A stretch of 64,000 nt of DNA from Lineus longissimus (GCF_910592395.1 NC_088326.1:67001-131000), one strand, 5' to 3'; counted from the stretch's first letter, positions 21,601 through 34,500 are shown. Notes: generated by a model not told the origin, from the sequence alone. Program-made: numbers and translations.

Positions 21601-24193
21601 TTCCGATCCTTGTACGTATTAAAGCCTGCCAAAGCTTTGAAATTTGTCTGTTTGCCGCGTGTATGATATTTATGTCGACGGTCAGACATCTGCCTAGCAT
21701 CCGCTGTATAATTAGAATCATTGCTCCCCTTCCTTTGTCGTTTCTTTGGGGACGACTTGACTAATTCGATATAGGTCGTCTTTGAACCATCCAAGACCAC
21801 ATGATGAGTGCTACTTGGCTCCGGCTCCTCATCTGATTCTTGCGACAACTGGTCAAGCGGCGAACTCAGCATCTTCTGGCCAATCTCGGTGTCCTTGTTC
21901 AGACGATGAAACAGTTTAAAATGGCGATTCAAGGCCATCTTTTTGAAGAAGCGTTGCTTACACAGTTTACATTTGTACGATTTCAAGTGGGCCTGCACAT
22001 GTTTTGCTAAATCTTGACTTGTAGCAAACCAAGCGTCGCAGCGCCGGCATTTAAACATGTTGCCATCGTAGATGCTTTCGCTGAAGACGACCATTTGGCC
22101 TTGATCCGGGTTAACAAGGAGAGAGGTCCCTGGTGTAGGCGATACATCAGCTGTCTTTGGAGCCTCGTAAACATCTTGTATGGGTGTCCCAGGTTCAGGT
22201 GACGCAGTGGAGATGATCTGGTGGTCTGGTGTTCCGAACGGACTACCAGCTGCATGTGAAGCTGAAATGAAATACTGATTAGTCGAGATTGTTTGTGAAA
22301 TGTTTGACGAGACATATTGATCAGTAACAAAAGATAAAAGGTCATCTACAATCATGGCTCAAGTCAGTCCACATGGGCTTGAGATGGAGCCAAGGCATGT
22401 TCAACATTCTATTATTCCACGCTGCAGAGATTCAAAACTGTCCATACATTCAAACAACACTTACCCACACTCCCAGGTGTGGAGACAAACGTAGCCACAA
22501 TGGTTTTCTCTGGCGTTTGTAGAATCTGCTGCATGTTGCCCCTCAAGGGGGTCACCTGCTCCTCTGGTAGAAACATCACTCGCACTTCCTCCTGGTCCTC
22601 CATCATCTGAATGTCAGGCGGATTTTCCTCATAGTTGGCAATGTTCAACGACACAAGAGCTGAAATTGAATAGGGATTTATCATTTCCACTAACTAACGT
22701 GTATCGTCAGTAAGGTTGAAAGAAGGCCGTTTAAAGTAAAGTATACGGTCCGATTTCATAGACTGGCCTCACAATAATACTTATTCTCACCAGAAAAACG
22801 TATTTTCTCCACATACCTCTGACAGTCCGATCAGGGAGCGTGCTCATCCCTATCTTCTTCGCATAATGTGGTGCGTACCAAACGCGGAGCTCCTCACCAA
22901 TTTGGATTTCACGCGTTGTATTGTAGAAGAGATCAGCGCCAATCTGGAACACCATGCAGTTCTGCTCCACCTGGGACCTGGCCGTCTGTACCAAACATAA
23001 CCAGTTGCATTCATCTTCATTGGATGTGTCGAGACTGACTGTGCATGCATTTCCACGACCAAACACCTGGAACAAGAACAAACTTCAAATCAATCTAGAA
23101 CCGGATACTTTGTCTAGCAACAATAGTGTTTCAGTCAGGATTGGGCTACACAGTTCTGACAGTTAGATATTGTCAACAGCTTGGTCTTCACTCGTCTTAA
23201 TCAATTTATTGTATGCTGTCACTCTTAACACTCACCCGCAGCATGAACCCATTGGGGATATCAAGTTCCTGTGTAGTCCTCTTGGCTTCTAGCGGGCCAA
23301 ACCTCGTCTTGGCTGCGATCACTGCCTTACTGATGACCCTGATACACCCATTGAGCTGCTCAACAATGTCAAGGTTACTAGGCAGAGACAAGCGAGCCCT
23401 GAAAGTAAAAAAAAATTGAAACATTAAGTTCATTTTTCAAACTCATAAGTGACCCAGGAAACAAACTCCAACTTAGACCAGCATAAAAATATTAGACCAA
23501 GAATGTCATCTTGGGATAATCAGTGTATCGGGTGAACAGTCGGTACGATTGAGTCACAACAATTCCAAAAAACTCTAAACTAAATGTTGTTCACTTTTAT
23601 CAAGTCAGACACGGTCACAAAGATAATGAAAAATGGCAATGAGTTTTAAATTCAGAGATTTTCTGCACAATTTGACAATTACATACCGAGAGATTGTCTT
23701 CTGGATGCTGGTATCAAGTTGTTCGACTTTGATCTCTGGACACTCTTCTGTTTCATGGTCACCGCCGCAAACATCACCTGGAAAACAGACGACACAGAGC
23801 TTGAAGACTCATGATAGCTGCAAACGATTCTCTTGATAGCTGGGAACTATTGATTCTCTTGATAGCTGGGAACTATTGATTTTAGAAGTCAAGTGAAGTC
23901 CTTTTCCTGCCACACAAGTATTCGTCAGAAGTCCATTTTTGTGGGATGTGAAAATTTACCTACAACAGTTCTTGTTTTATCTTAAAAGTTCAATATAAGA
24001 CCAAGATGGTTCCATTGTAACCACTGTTGTAATGTCGATAAAACTAAGTGACATTATGAAGAAACGATAAAAGAATTTGACCTCTTTTAATTATCATGAC
24101 GACTTGAAATAGAGGAGTTTAGATTGAGGTGATGGTCTACTTACACGTGATCATGTCCACATCCCGTGAAGCTGTTTCCACATCAGTTGCCAT
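18699..24193 (-). CDS. PRDM15: PRDM15-like PR-domain C2H2 zinc-finger transcription factor
   Basis: Six coding exons chain with closed phases: 24145-24193 (in exon 24145-24231), 23687-23777, 23236-23398, 22817-23066, 22465-22659 and 18699-22261. They encode 1436 residues. The start is MATDVETASRD; the next residues form a Cys knuckle (CDVCGGDHETEECPEI) typical of PRDM proteins. The PR/SET-like domain runs through exons 3 and 4 (RARLSLPSNLDI; TSNEDECNWLCLV; GEELRVWYAPHYAKKIG), matching PRDM15 better than PRDM4 or PRDM10 as I remember them. The last exon carries 23 zinc fingers: two near its start, an acidic linker of about 230 residues, then 21. PRDM15 is a nuclear DNA-binding regulator known to control WNT and MAPK-ERK pathway genes in mammals. 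The C-terminus is acidic and Gln/Thr-rich, like an activation domain. An upstream non-coding exon is expected near 24.6 kb. Confidence 0.9.
19876..21115 (-). other. PRDM15: Seven C2H2/C2HC zinc-finger doublets within PRDM15
   Basis: Fingers 3 to 16 alternate strictly. Odd fingers are C2H2 (for example FSCPDCGKLFKSRENLEPH then YIGH). Even fingers end in H-x-C or H-x3-C (EKHLC, EKHTC, QHLNKC, GHVC, MHEIVC, EHTKVC, YHMC). Within a doublet the linker is only 3-5 residues (for example HSQNFNC, HTRDLVC); between doublets it is longer and variable. Fingers 17-23 are ordinary C2H2. The regular pairing suggests the region grew by duplication of a two-finger module. Confidence 0.85.
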
Positions 24194-24231
24194 GACACAA
24201 TCCCTACGAAGGAAGGTCCCACAGCTGTTTC

Positions 24232-25033
24232 CTGAAATGACAATTTGAAACCAGTCACGAGAGATATCATAATGTGGCGACTCGCATCAGACTTGATCAC
24301 ATCTTGGCCGAGGCCATAATTAACAAGTCGAAGATGATGATGTTCAGACTTGATTCCATGGGCAGGCATGGGCCATGCACAGCAATCAGCATGCCATTGA
24401 TTGATTGAAGCAAGGGTCAAACTCAGGCCGGATTTATATAACAAATGGAGACAGCAAACTTTACCGAGTCAAAGGTGACAAAAGATGATTACACCAAACC
24501 ATATAACAAATCCAATTAATTCAAAGTCATATTCCTTATTTACAAAATGTGGTTAAACATTATCAAGCAATGCTAGTTAAACCTGTTTTATGACAGGCAA
24601 GACCCGTTTCAGCTGGAGTCACCTTTTTCCACTATGCTAAAATGGCGATTCTAAACGGAGGACGACGCGAAAATGGCGGCATCTGGAAGGCAGCCAAAAA
24701 TCCGATTTGTACAAAAATAAGCCGTAGCCAAACAAAATGAATGTCACTAAATACTGCAGTAAGGTACGAAGTACGACTTGAAAACAATCTAGATACTTTA
24801 CCTTTCTCTTTAATTGGAGTATTTCCTGTTTTTTTGTGTAGATTGTCGGATCCCGTTTTTCACACGACCAAACCGGAAATCGAAGAGAGCATGCGCATAA
24901 TTGTCTGTTTACTTCCGGCATTTTGACATGTTTTGGCCTGTGTAACATTCTAAACTCGCTGTTTACTCGGAAATCCGCTGGTCGATTTCATAACTCAGAC
25001 ACTGTACATGTCGAATTAAAGTCAAACTTCAAA
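24232..25033. promoter_or_regulatory. Divergent promoter region of PRDM15 and the DHHC gene
   Basis: The two genes are transcribed away from each other, with start codons about 840 bp apart. The middle contains YY1-like aaatggcggc (24671-24680) and another 'aaaatggcga' near 24641, and an ETS-type acttccggc (24911-24919). These are typical TATA-less housekeeping promoter motifs. The 5' UTR of PRDM15 must include the part of its exon from 24194 to 24231, which ends at a clear 3' splice site (tttcag), so its transcription start lies further right. Confidence 0.5.
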
Positions 25034-25960
25034 ATGTCGGGTTTAATGGCAAAAATGCGACAAATTCGGGAGCAGCATGAACAATTTCGTATAAGTGGAA
25101 TTTCTGGGATTGAACTTCAAGATGCCCAAAAAGCTGGCATGAGAAAAATTAATAGATTCGGAGTTTCTTACTTTCTCACGTTCGATACAACTGCCCTGCT
25201 TGTAGCAACGTTCATAACAATACCTGAACTGCACAAGAACAACACCGATGAGATTCCAGTCAGGATGTTTTTGTCCATTTTTCTCTATTTACAAATCATG
25301 ATAAACTTTTACATGATCGCTGTAAAATCCAAGCTGGACCGTTACCCGGGCTCTGGAAAGAATGGCTTCATCCCAATGCAAACACCACAGAACGAGTGGA
25401 AACAATGTAAACATTGCTTGATCAAGACACCTCCAAGGGCGCATCATTGTCCCATCTGTAACACTTGCATCCTGAAACGTGACCATCATTGTTTCTTTGT
25501 GTATTCGTGTGTCGGATTCCACAACCAACGTTATTTTACTGTCATGCTGTTCTATGCTACACTTGCAGGTTGGTACAGTCTATATCTCCTGCGGAACTAC
25601 CTAGAAACTTACTACATTGATCCTTTCAGTGGAAACTTCTATAGGATAGTCGTCCCTGTTGCAGTGTACGACTGGTGGGTTGGAAGAATATCGTTTGGGG
25701 TCTTCCTCTTAGCAATGTTTCTGTACTGCGTGATATTCAGTGCTTTGGCTGCCACATTCTTCTTATCGCAGCAAGTGATCTTCACAGTTTCTGGCCGAAC
25801 AAGTTACGAGTTTCAGAACAATATCACAAAGTATTCCCTGGGACCTTTTGACAATTTAAGGACTGTCTTTGGATCATTTGGTATATTGAACTTCCTAATG
25901 CCTTGTCCTTGGTTGAAGAGTGACGGAGATGGTATGACCTGGAAGAGCAAGGGGATATGA
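25034..25960 (+). CDS. DHHC palmitoyltransferase, ZDHHC24-like
   Basis: This single-exon gene encodes 308 residues from MSGLMAKM. An in-frame ATG at 24923 would add 37 residues but lies in promoter-like sequence, so I prefer 25034. The DHHC cysteine-rich domain spans about residues 125-168: CKHC, then RAHHCPICNTC, then the catalytic DHHC at residues 150-153, then CVGFHNQRYF. Four hydrophobic segments (about 46-63, 77-96, 168-187 and 221-244) give the usual four-pass topology with the active site on the cytosolic face. TSYE at residues 256-259 stands where the family has its TTxE motif. The enzyme transfers palmitate from acyl-CoA to substrate cysteines in the secretory membrane system. The subfamily resembles ZDHHC24 or ZDHHC22 and needs a tree to settle. 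It shares a divergent promoter region with PRDM15. Confidence 0.9.
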   Translation: MSGLMAKMRQIREQHEQFRISGISGIELQDAQKAGMRKINRFGVSYFLTFDTTALLVATFITIPELHKNNTDEIPVRMFLSIFLYLQIMINFYMIAVKSKLDRYPGSGKNGFIPMQTPQNEWKQCKHCLIKTPPRAHHCPICNTCILKRDHHCFFVYSCVGFHNQRYFTVMLFYATLAGWYSLYLLRNYLETYYIDPFSGNFYRIVVPVAVYDWWVGRISFGVFLLAMFLYCVIFSALAATFFLSQQVIFTVSGRTSYEFQNNITKYSLGPFDNLRTVFGSFGILNFLMPCPWLKSDGDGMTWKSKGI

Positions 25961-28583
25961 CAGTAGCCATGGTAACCATTGCTACTTGAATATTGTGGAG
26001 AAGCTGCCTTTCTCTTCATTTGTACATCATGTATTTCTATTTGTTTCTGTGATGATTGAACCATATTCTTGACTTAAAGCAGGGAACAATTGAGGTTCAC
26101 TTGTACTACTGATTATTCTCGTCATCAAATCAGTTCAAGCCTTACCTATGATGTGTTGTTTAGCCCATATTTAGAATTGGGTTACCATGGTTAAACACCA
26201 TTCATAATATGGTTGGATTATGGGCCTTTTCCAAGAGACTTTTACGAACTCAGTCTGACATTACATGTACTTTGTTTACCAGAAGACTACTTACAAGTTA
26301 CTCTTATTGCATGTGTAATCATTTTTATACTGTTTGGTTGTTTTTGTATTCATAGTTTATGGATATCGCTATTTAAATTTGTGATCTGTTCACATAAATC
26401 ATTCAAAACCCTTCATTGACAATCAGTCTCTCTTTGCAGGATTGCTTCTTGGTTCTGTTATCTATTCAGGTACCCTAGTTTGTAACATACCAGTACTATT
26501 TCTGTTCTGTTCAAGTTACTTTTATTATTCTTCCTAGTCATGATCTCTACATATCATTATGTATACAATATTACAATGCTTTATGGGCCTGAAGATCAAA
26601 CCTAGTTTTATTGTTCTTCCTAGTCATGATCTCTCACTGTCATTATGTATACATATTACAATGCTTTATGGGCCTGAAGATCAAACCAGGTTTTTGTCAG
26701 ACTAGTGTAGAAAACCAATGAGTAGGTTGTTGTGATTAGACAGGACTAGAATCACAGGATGTTTTCATGGTTTGATATAGTACGCCATCTAACTAAAAAT
26801 GTTGTTAATTGGCTATTCATGTATTGATCTTTTGATGTGATTTGTAATGCCTATATTTTTCAGTCTGGAAGTGGATGGATTTCCATACCCACTATGTGGA
26901 TGTCCATACACTTGGCACTCTTCCATACTGTTTACAGTAGGTACTGCAGCAAAGGCTAGGACTTCAGTCACATTGATGTCATCACTGTCACTAATGTCAG
27001 TAATGTTGTCTTACACTGCCAATCATACAGGCATCTATGTACTTATACACAATATTTAATCACAGTATTAGACTTTTTGATTTTTTTTAAAAAGCAATTA
27101 ACTGGCTGTTCTGAACAGAGAAGTTGTCAATATCCTTGAATTTTTTTTTCGGTAACCATCCCTCATTTTATCAAGTTTGGCAAGAATAGAATCTCAGTCA
27201 TGTGAATAAAATGCTTGTCTTTCTAAATGTCTGCCTTGATATGTTTTTCTGTGATTTTGAAATGGACCAAATCTAAAAGTATCTGGATGGAAGTTTTGCA
27301 AATTTTTTCTGCCCACAACCCGCCTCCCCTCTCACGAGACCCCGAGGCAGTCAGAGTCCAGTCGTAAGAGGGCGGGATCATCCACTGTCCATAGCAGAGC
27401 CTCTGAACAATGAAGGAAATACTGTAGGCCTTGGGCCCTACAAGTCTGACTGTGGCCATCGAATCATATCGATAACTTATTAAAATCAGTTGAGATACAC
27501 TGGAATGGATCAAAATAATCCCTCCCCATAACGGATGAAGACCAGGGGACAGGGCAAGGATGCCTAATCCACTGCCTAAGGAGTTATCAATGAATCAATA
27601 AGCCCATAGCTTGTACATTGTGGCCACCTTGTCCTTGATTGAAGAACCTGGGTGCCTGAATGATTTGTGAGGAAAATGACACCACGTGACCATGATCAGC
27701 CAATCAAACTCCGAGAATTATTCTAAGCGTCAGTTCAGTTTGGGAATTATAAATTCGCCATTGGCCCAAGGCATCAGCCCTTGTGGAATGACACAATCTT
27801 TGTTCAGGTAACCTCGACCCTATCCGCCACGCAGCGGAGGGTCGAGGAAGCCTCGCTTTGGAGACGAGCCATAAATTTTCTTTCAGTACATACAATGGAT
27901 GTACTGTCATACCGAGCGCTCTGGTATTCCAGATTATTCACTGGGATCAAGGTTACCCACCCTACAGGAAACACATGTCCGGACACCGGACGCTTACGCC
28001 CCCAAATCGAGTTCATGACGAGTGAATTGCCGTCAAGTACCAGTCTCTGCAATGAGTGGAGAGTCTAACACAATGTTGGTGTAAAAACAAAATGGCAGCT
28101 TCCATAAACCACGTGACCGAATGAAATTCACCTTTATTTTCATAAATATCTCTGTCGTAGATAAAGAAATAGCAAGTGTAACGAGAAGCTTACATTTAGT
28201 TACATGTTTACCACAGTCTCAAGATTGTTTCAGTCATAGAAACTTCATATTTTATGGTAATTTTACCTTCAACGTTTTAGCCTATGCCATGTACAGCATG
28301 TGTGCACATGTGTGATGCATAGTGAGTGAATACAAGTGTGGTGTGGAGGATCCTGGCCCAAGAGCCAGTCAAAGCGATGGTTTGATGCCTGTTGGTAAAC
28401 GTAAACTATTGGCCCGCCCCTCATCCTTGGCCCAACTAGTAGCTCAGCTCTCGCAGGTGGTCGACAGAAGTCTGAAGAAAACTGCCGATTGTGCCTGTGC
28501 CGTGGTGCCGATTGAACGTCATTAGGAGTATTGCTCTATTATCACAGTCTCATTGTTCTTTCAGGTGGGACACTGGAGTGAAG
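25961..28583. other. Spacer between the DHHC gene and MTERF3
   Basis: The left part is the 3' UTR of the DHHC gene. A block of about 85 bp (ttcttcctagtcatgatctc.. to ..cctgaagatcaaacc) is repeated in tandem at about 26527-26605 and 26615-26687. A dispersed repeat lies at 27808-28058 (listed separately). The right edge at 28565 is a clear 3' splice site (ttctttcag) 19 bp before the MTERF3 start codon, so MTERF3 has an upstream 5' UTR exon somewhere in this stretch that I cannot place. No other coding exon is supported. Confidence 0.5.
27808..28058 (-). repeat. Dispersed repeat, copy 1 (inverted relative to 44.6 kb)
   Basis: The reverse complement of this segment matches 44576-44824 over most of its length. 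Shared phrases include cagagactggtacttgacg, cactcgtcatgaactcgatt, ctggaataccagagcgctcg and a terminal gaggttacc. Similarity is roughly 75-80 percent by eye, with small gaps. The block between two inverted ggtaacctcg-like motifs may be a subterminal palindrome. It is probably a non-autonomous mobile element. The ORFs in it are not conserved as frames between the copies. Confidence 0.75.
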
Positions 28584-30815
28584 ATGATACGAACAGCAAC
28601 CCTTGTGAGAACTGCTGTGACAATATGCAGGCAAACCGCTGGAGTCAAACAGTTGTGCCTGGTGCCAGTCCAATCCAGTCGCCAGATACCAGTCCAATCC
28701 AGTCGATATGCCTCAAGCAGTGAACCAATAGATGAGGCTACAGAAGGCGTAAAGAATGAGGAATATTTCAGGAGATTTGTCAAAAATAGAAGATTTGCTG
28801 ACAAATCTGAGACGACATCTCAACTCGTATCCAAGGGAGATGATAGAATAGTTGCCGATACTGAAAATAGGGGGAGCCACATTGAATCCGAAACTATGGC
28901 GTCTCTCGGCGAGTCAGGTGGGGATGCAGCCCTGACTACTGCACAAGGCATGGAGGTTATAAAACCAGAGAATTCCCCGGCAAGAGACTTTGGAGAAGAC
29001 ATTGATTTAGACCTTACAAACATCCGTCCTGTTTTGAAACAGGCAGGGAATCTTGCTGCTTATGTGAACGAATCAGAAACTTTACAGAAACTAATCAAAA
29101 TCGGCGTCGATTTGCACGCAATTGAAAACATGAAAGAACGTGAAGGTGCTGATCTTATTCTACAGGTAGATTTTGAAACGGACGTTAAGCCTCGTCTGTT
29201 ATGGCTTCACAGTATTGGTGTCCCTAACAGAGGACTTGGAAAAGTGATCACAAAAAACCCAACAGTTTTAGGTGCAAGTTTGGACAGTATGAAGGATAAT
29301 GTTGCCTATCTCGAGTCAAAGCGATTTGATCCTGAATCGATTGGTAGGATCGTGTACAAGGCTCCGAAGTTTCTGACTATGGACGTGAAACAAGCAGATG
29401 GGAAACTTGGCTTCTATCAGAAAGAATTTAGTCTTACAGGTAAGACAAAGCTGTGACACTACGACTTGAACCACAGCTGGCCCCATTACTTGTGATAGAT
29501 CATGGTGTGCTACCTGGCCAAATCAAAAGCTCCACATCAAAGGATATTTTTCTGATCACAGTTTAGGGTGCTACAAAGTAACTTAGGTGTGTTATTTGCA
29601 GTTGTGGGGATTAAGTTGAACTGGTCATAGCTTTTAACTGTTTTAGCTTAAATGTGCTTTAAATAGCATGGCTGTGCTTCCTGCTGGACAGTCAACAACT
29701 TATATCTTTCAATTGTTTTCAGGACCTGAGGTTCGCACCGTTACAACAAGGCTTCCAAAACTGATAACGTTTCCAATCTCAACTGCAAAGGTACGTCCTA
29801 AATATTCAGAGAGAATGAGAAAGGCCTGGGGCAAAGTTCTCTGAAGACATTTCTTGTGTGCTAAATATGGTACACATACACTCACTTCGTGAACCTGTGG
29901 CTCATCTATTGGGACAGTTCATGAGCAGACATGTCAGTTGCATTGAATGAAGTCAATGGTTTAAGAAGTTCAATGATCAATTGCCTGAAGCAAAAGGGGA
30001 GTGCATTAGCAGCAGCAAGTTCACTTGATAACATAAATGTTCTCATCGAATGATTGAGGCTTACTTCAACAGTGTGATGCCCACCTCACACATCACATGT
30101 CCTCTCGTGTTCTGGGGTCCTAACACCCAGCATTACACCCTAGTAACTTAAACGGTCCAAATTATTTCAGTGGTGCAAGTACACATTGAGGGAATTCCTT
30201 GGTTTCTCGGAGGCTGAGGCTAAAGGCATGTTCATTGCGAACCCAAAAGTCCTGCTAACAGGTAAAACAATTAAGTACATTTGTTTCGGACACACAAAAA
30301 CAATCTGTGCTCAAGACAGTGGTGGACAAATCTGTCCCTGGATGTGCCTTGGTATATGGTGACAGCAGTTGTGCAACATTGGTGCTTCTTGGCACAGGTT
30401 GCTCCAATCTTCAGACACCCAGAATGTATCCCAAGTCGATCTCTCAAACTCGGCCGAGAAGTCCGCATGTTAACATCTTCCATACAGACCAAAACATTGC
30501 TGGTTTTATGTAATCTATCGTGCTTTTCCGTTAATTCCAGATAAATATCGCTTGATGGCGATGTTTGATTATCTTTACCACACGATGAACATCCCACACA
30601 AACAGATGGCAGAGTGGCCGCAGATATTCCGCACGCGAGTGAATATCATCAAGCAACGCCACGGATTTCTCGACAAGATCGGAAGGGCACAGTATGATCC
30701 GACCAAGGAAAATTACGTCTCGCTGCATAAACTTGTCGGGAATGATGTGACGTTTTGTAAAGAGACTGCAAAGCGACCTTTGTCAGAGTTTAATGACTAT
30801 TTGAAAAGTTTGTGA
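28584..30815 (+). CDS. MTERF3: MTERF3, mitochondrial transcription termination factor family
   Basis: Exons 28584-29439 (in exon starting 28565), 29723-29790, 30171-30261 and 30541-30815 chain with closed phases and encode 429 residues, close to the usual length of about 420. The first 35 residues (MIRTATLVRTAVTI..) are basic and lack acidic residues, as in a mitochondrial targeting peptide. The helical mTERF repeats begin near residue 160: RLLWLHSIGVPNRGLGKVI, VAYLESKRFDPESIGRI, LGFYQKEFSLTG, LREFLGFSEAEAKGMF. The C-terminal signature GRAQYDPTKENYVSLHKLV is diagnostic of MTERF3. The protein is known to bind mitochondrial DNA, restrain transcription and help mitoribosome assembly. A polyadenylation signal, aataaa at about 31043, follows the stop. 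The gene converges with archease. Confidence 0.92.
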
Positions 30816-31557
30816 TTGTTAGCCGCTCCTTCTCTCAGCATGGAATGGCGATGGGAACATTAGTATTCAGATAGAAAAAAGCTATTGCATCTCCAGACTC
30901 CTCTCTCTCATTTAAAAGAAAGTGACGTCATGCATCTCCAGACTCCTCTCTCTCTCATTTAAAAGAAAGTGACGTCATGCATCTCCAGACTCCTCTCTCT
31001 CGTTTAAAAGACGTCATGATTTGTGAAAATGTATTCAAAGTAAGAATAAATAAGTTTGTTACAAATCACACGATTTATTGTTTCTCCTTCAGATCTGCCC
31101 ACAGGCAAATGTTTCCGTCAGAGAATCTATGACAGAGGGGATTTGGCTCTCTTAAACAAAACTTAACTAAAATGTGCATTGAAAGCCTTGGACTGAGTGT
31201 GAGTGGTGATAAAATGAATTACACTGTGGTTTGTTACTCACATAGGTGATGATCAAGTGCACAATCTTCTTCAATTGGTTGGATGTCCAGTGGATGGCAA
31301 AGAGCTCAGTAAACTTGGTCTGCATGAAGCTCCACAGTCCGAGACAAGTTCACAAACTTTCAGATATGTCTCTTGAGGCTAAGGAGAGGCAGGTGCCCAG
31401 GACAAGCTGCTGACGCATTGTCAATAGCATTGGAAACTGGAGAGAAAAGTCAAGGAGGAAAAGTCTTATACTAAGATCATCATTCTTTGCAAAGCACAAC
31501 ATGATAGATGTATCAAACAGTCTTGAGTTCGTCCAACAGAAGAGACACATCGTCTTG
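30816..31557. other. Convergent 3' spacer, MTERF3 and archease
   Basis: This stretch holds both 3' UTRs. Near its left end a 47-bp unit (gcatctccagactcctctct.. ending ..gtgacgtcat) is repeated three times at 30883-31017; the third copy is shorter. The aataaa at about 31043 fits MTERF3. No further gene is seen. Confidence 0.6.
30883..31017. repeat. Three-copy repeat with CRE-like TGACGTCA
   Basis: Each unit has a pyrimidine tract (cagactcctctctctc) followed by atttaaaagaaag and tgacgtca. The perfect cAMP-response palindrome occurs at 30923-30930 and 30970-30977; the third unit has only gacgtca. It lies directly after the MTERF3 stop, in its 3' UTR, so a role as an enhancer is uncertain. Confidence 0.75.
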
Positions 31558-34500
31558 CTAAACGTCCACAATGACAAAGAGGTCAAACTTTCCTTTCCCT
31601 TCAACATGATCCTCCTGGATTTGGATATTTGAATATGTGATCGCCTTGACTTCACAGTTCTGGAATGAGATCAGACAAAGAGAACATGAGATCAAAGTAA
31701 AGATATCAGCATGTTGAACGGCTTTTAAAAGTTAACTACACAGAGACTCATCTTCGAAGCAACACATCAAGTTCTCACTCTGTTCCGGTAAATGTTGTAC
31801 AAAATGCAGTTGTCACCAAAGTTCAACAAGGTTTAGGCTGCTTCTTAGGGAAACCGTTGTCATGCTCTAGTCTTGCCCGCTATACTGGGCAATCTCATGT
31901 CCTCAGGTGGTCTGCCCTTACACTGTTTGATTCTGAATGGCACTGCTGATAAATACTTTCACACTTACCTGTGGATGTTTTCCTATTTGAAACTCTTCAC
32001 CGTACCTGAAGGGACAGAGGTTTCAGATTAAAGTATGCTTCACCAGAGCTCAACAGAACCTGAGGACTGACAATGAAGTCATCTTGAGCTATCTTCATCA
32101 CAGAGGTTAAACTGTATTGAAGCAACATCAGTGTCCTTATATTAGAGAAAGTGGTATGGTATGGTTTCATTAGACTTGGTATCTGTTGCTTTAACTGAGA
32201 TATACCAGTAGAAAGAATACTGTCTCATCTGCCTTGAAAGTTCTTGACCTTCTCTTTGATCTGCAGCCTCAGACAAGATATTCAGGCAATACATGTACAG
32301 CAAGTCTAGCAACTTGCTTATCGCTGACACAACACCTACCCTTTGGCTTTAATTCTAAAATTTTCCAGATCAAATTCTGTTATTTTTATTCCCTGAAATG
32401 AAAAAAAGCAATAAAAGTTTATTGGCAGCAAGAAAGGGGGGGGCATGGAGTCAATAACCAATGTCAGAACGTCAACTGCGTAACAATCATTGAAAAAGAT
32501 ATCAAGAGTCCCAGGATTTGTTATAGGCCTGTCATTCATTGCACAGGGGCTTGACGTGCTCCAACTCCAAGCCCCAGTGGTAAGGACAGAATTCTGGTCA
32601 CAATCTTCCCGCCCATTTTCAAATTTGGTGGCAAGAAGAATGAAACATTGTTTTTAAACTATTGTTCACAGAGCTCTCTCTAATCATGCGATACACTTTC
32701 CCTAAAATTAAGTCATGTATCTTTTCCAAAGCCTGAAATTTCTCTTAAAAATTAGTACTATCTTTCGCCACTGGAGTAATAGTGGCAGCACCTCCTGGTC
32801 TAGACGCAAGGACCCAACGCGCCGCGTAGCGGCAAAACAGCGAACCTAGCGAAACACAGTGATCTCATTGAGGACCCAACGCGCCGCGTAGCGGCAAAAT
32901 AGCGAAGCTAGCGAAACGGGTCACCGTGATGGACTTATTAGCGCGATTATGGGGTTGTAACTATTTTGCTGTATATTGTCAGGAGGAAAGAAAAGCACCC
33001 GACCTAACGCCAACCTATTTGTGTAAAGTGATAATAAGAAGGTATATAGTTCAGGAAATGTTAATAAATAATCATTCCTTATCGTCTTTTGAGAACATTT
33101 TTAATTGTAAAAAGTATATGCCCACCTCACAGACTGACAGAGTCTCTGTAATGGTCATTTTTATCACAGTAGTCTCGCGCAGCCAGTTGCGAGTCCAAAG
33201 GGTAGTCTGCTGCATATCTACTTACTTTACAAATAAAATAATCCCCCGACATTAGAAATAAAGCCTCATCCAAGAAATGAAATAGTAATCCAATCTTGTC
33301 ATCAGTGTCTGGGTTATTCACTTCAAACTCGACTTCTCGTTCAACATCGATGGTTGCCAGATCTGTCATGATGCCGAACATACCAACAGCACTCTGAAAC
33401 ATTTAGAAAGCTGGATCAACTTTTTGGAAGGGCATAACTGTCCTAAGACAGTCAAACCACTTTCATCTGTACTCATTCGGTGCAAAAACAGAACACAAAG
33501 GAGGCTGTTTACAGTTTCCTACTCCTCGGGGTCGTAACAGGGGCAGAGGGAGCAACTGTTTCCCAGACATCTCAGTCTTTAGTTCCGAGTATTGTTCCGA
33601 GGTTCAGGATGCCCCCCCCCCTGAAACAGTGAAAGCCTACACCCACCCACCATACATTAGCCCAAAAGACGTCGTTGCTTCCAAAGCCCTACCTGTTCAA
33701 AGGCTTCTTGTAATGTGTCTCCCCATGAATGAATTCTGAAAGACAAGAATGCACACAAAATTTATGTCATCATGGCACAGGTAATAAAATCTGCAGTATG
33801 ATTCGTACCAAAAAGTGTTACTCTCCAGGGGTTAATCTTCACTTGTCTGTGTTGTATACGACAATCAAGATGTACAGACCGGGGGAGCTGGCTGTACGTA
33901 CCCATAAGTCTTTGCGGTAGTCTCGCGCGTACCGGATATAACCTATCAAGCTTTTCTCCTTTAGAGAAATACTGCGTTGCGCTCAACTGCCAATTATGCA
34001 TTAGTCTGGTGGACACGAGGTTGGCCTTAAACTTGCTTGAAATCGAAAATTTGGACAACACACGTGTACTACAGCAAACGGCAGCATTCTGACATATAGA
34101 AACATGTGGTCTGATTCTATTTTTACTTGTCATTTAGTGATCACGCGTCCAACCTCGTATGCAGGGTAATGTGGCTTTCTCATTGGTCGAACGTTAATTT
34201 TGTTCACAGCCTTATAAGGCACTTGAGCGCAACGCAGTATTTCTCTGAAGGAGAAAAGCTTGATGGGTTATATCCGGTACGCGCGAGACTACCGCAAAGA
34301 CTTATGGGTACGTACAGCCAGCTCCCCCGGTCTGTACATCTTGATTGTAGTATTGACTAAAGCATAATGATATTTATCTCAAAAATTATCAAAAATAGAT
34401 AAACAATAAAACTTACTGAAAATCAGCCGGGTGATCCAGATCTGAAAGTCGTGGAGATTATAACATTATCTTTCTGTGCATTTTTTGGAAAAAAAGTATT

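Noticed and set aside
19116-21764. Plus-strand ORFs of 100-165 codons (for example 21169-21666)
   Set aside because: They are shadows of the PRDM15 zinc-finger exon on the opposite strand.
24923-25033. Earlier in-frame ATG for the DHHC gene
   Set aside because: The added 37 residues overlap promoter-like sequence with YY1/ETS motifs and do not look conserved; the family start fits 25034 better.
28322-28525. Upstream in-frame extension of MTERF3 (ORF from 28491)
   Set aside because: A strong 3' splice site (ttctttcag) at 28564 interrupts it, and the peptide after it at MIRTATLV is a typical targeting sequence.
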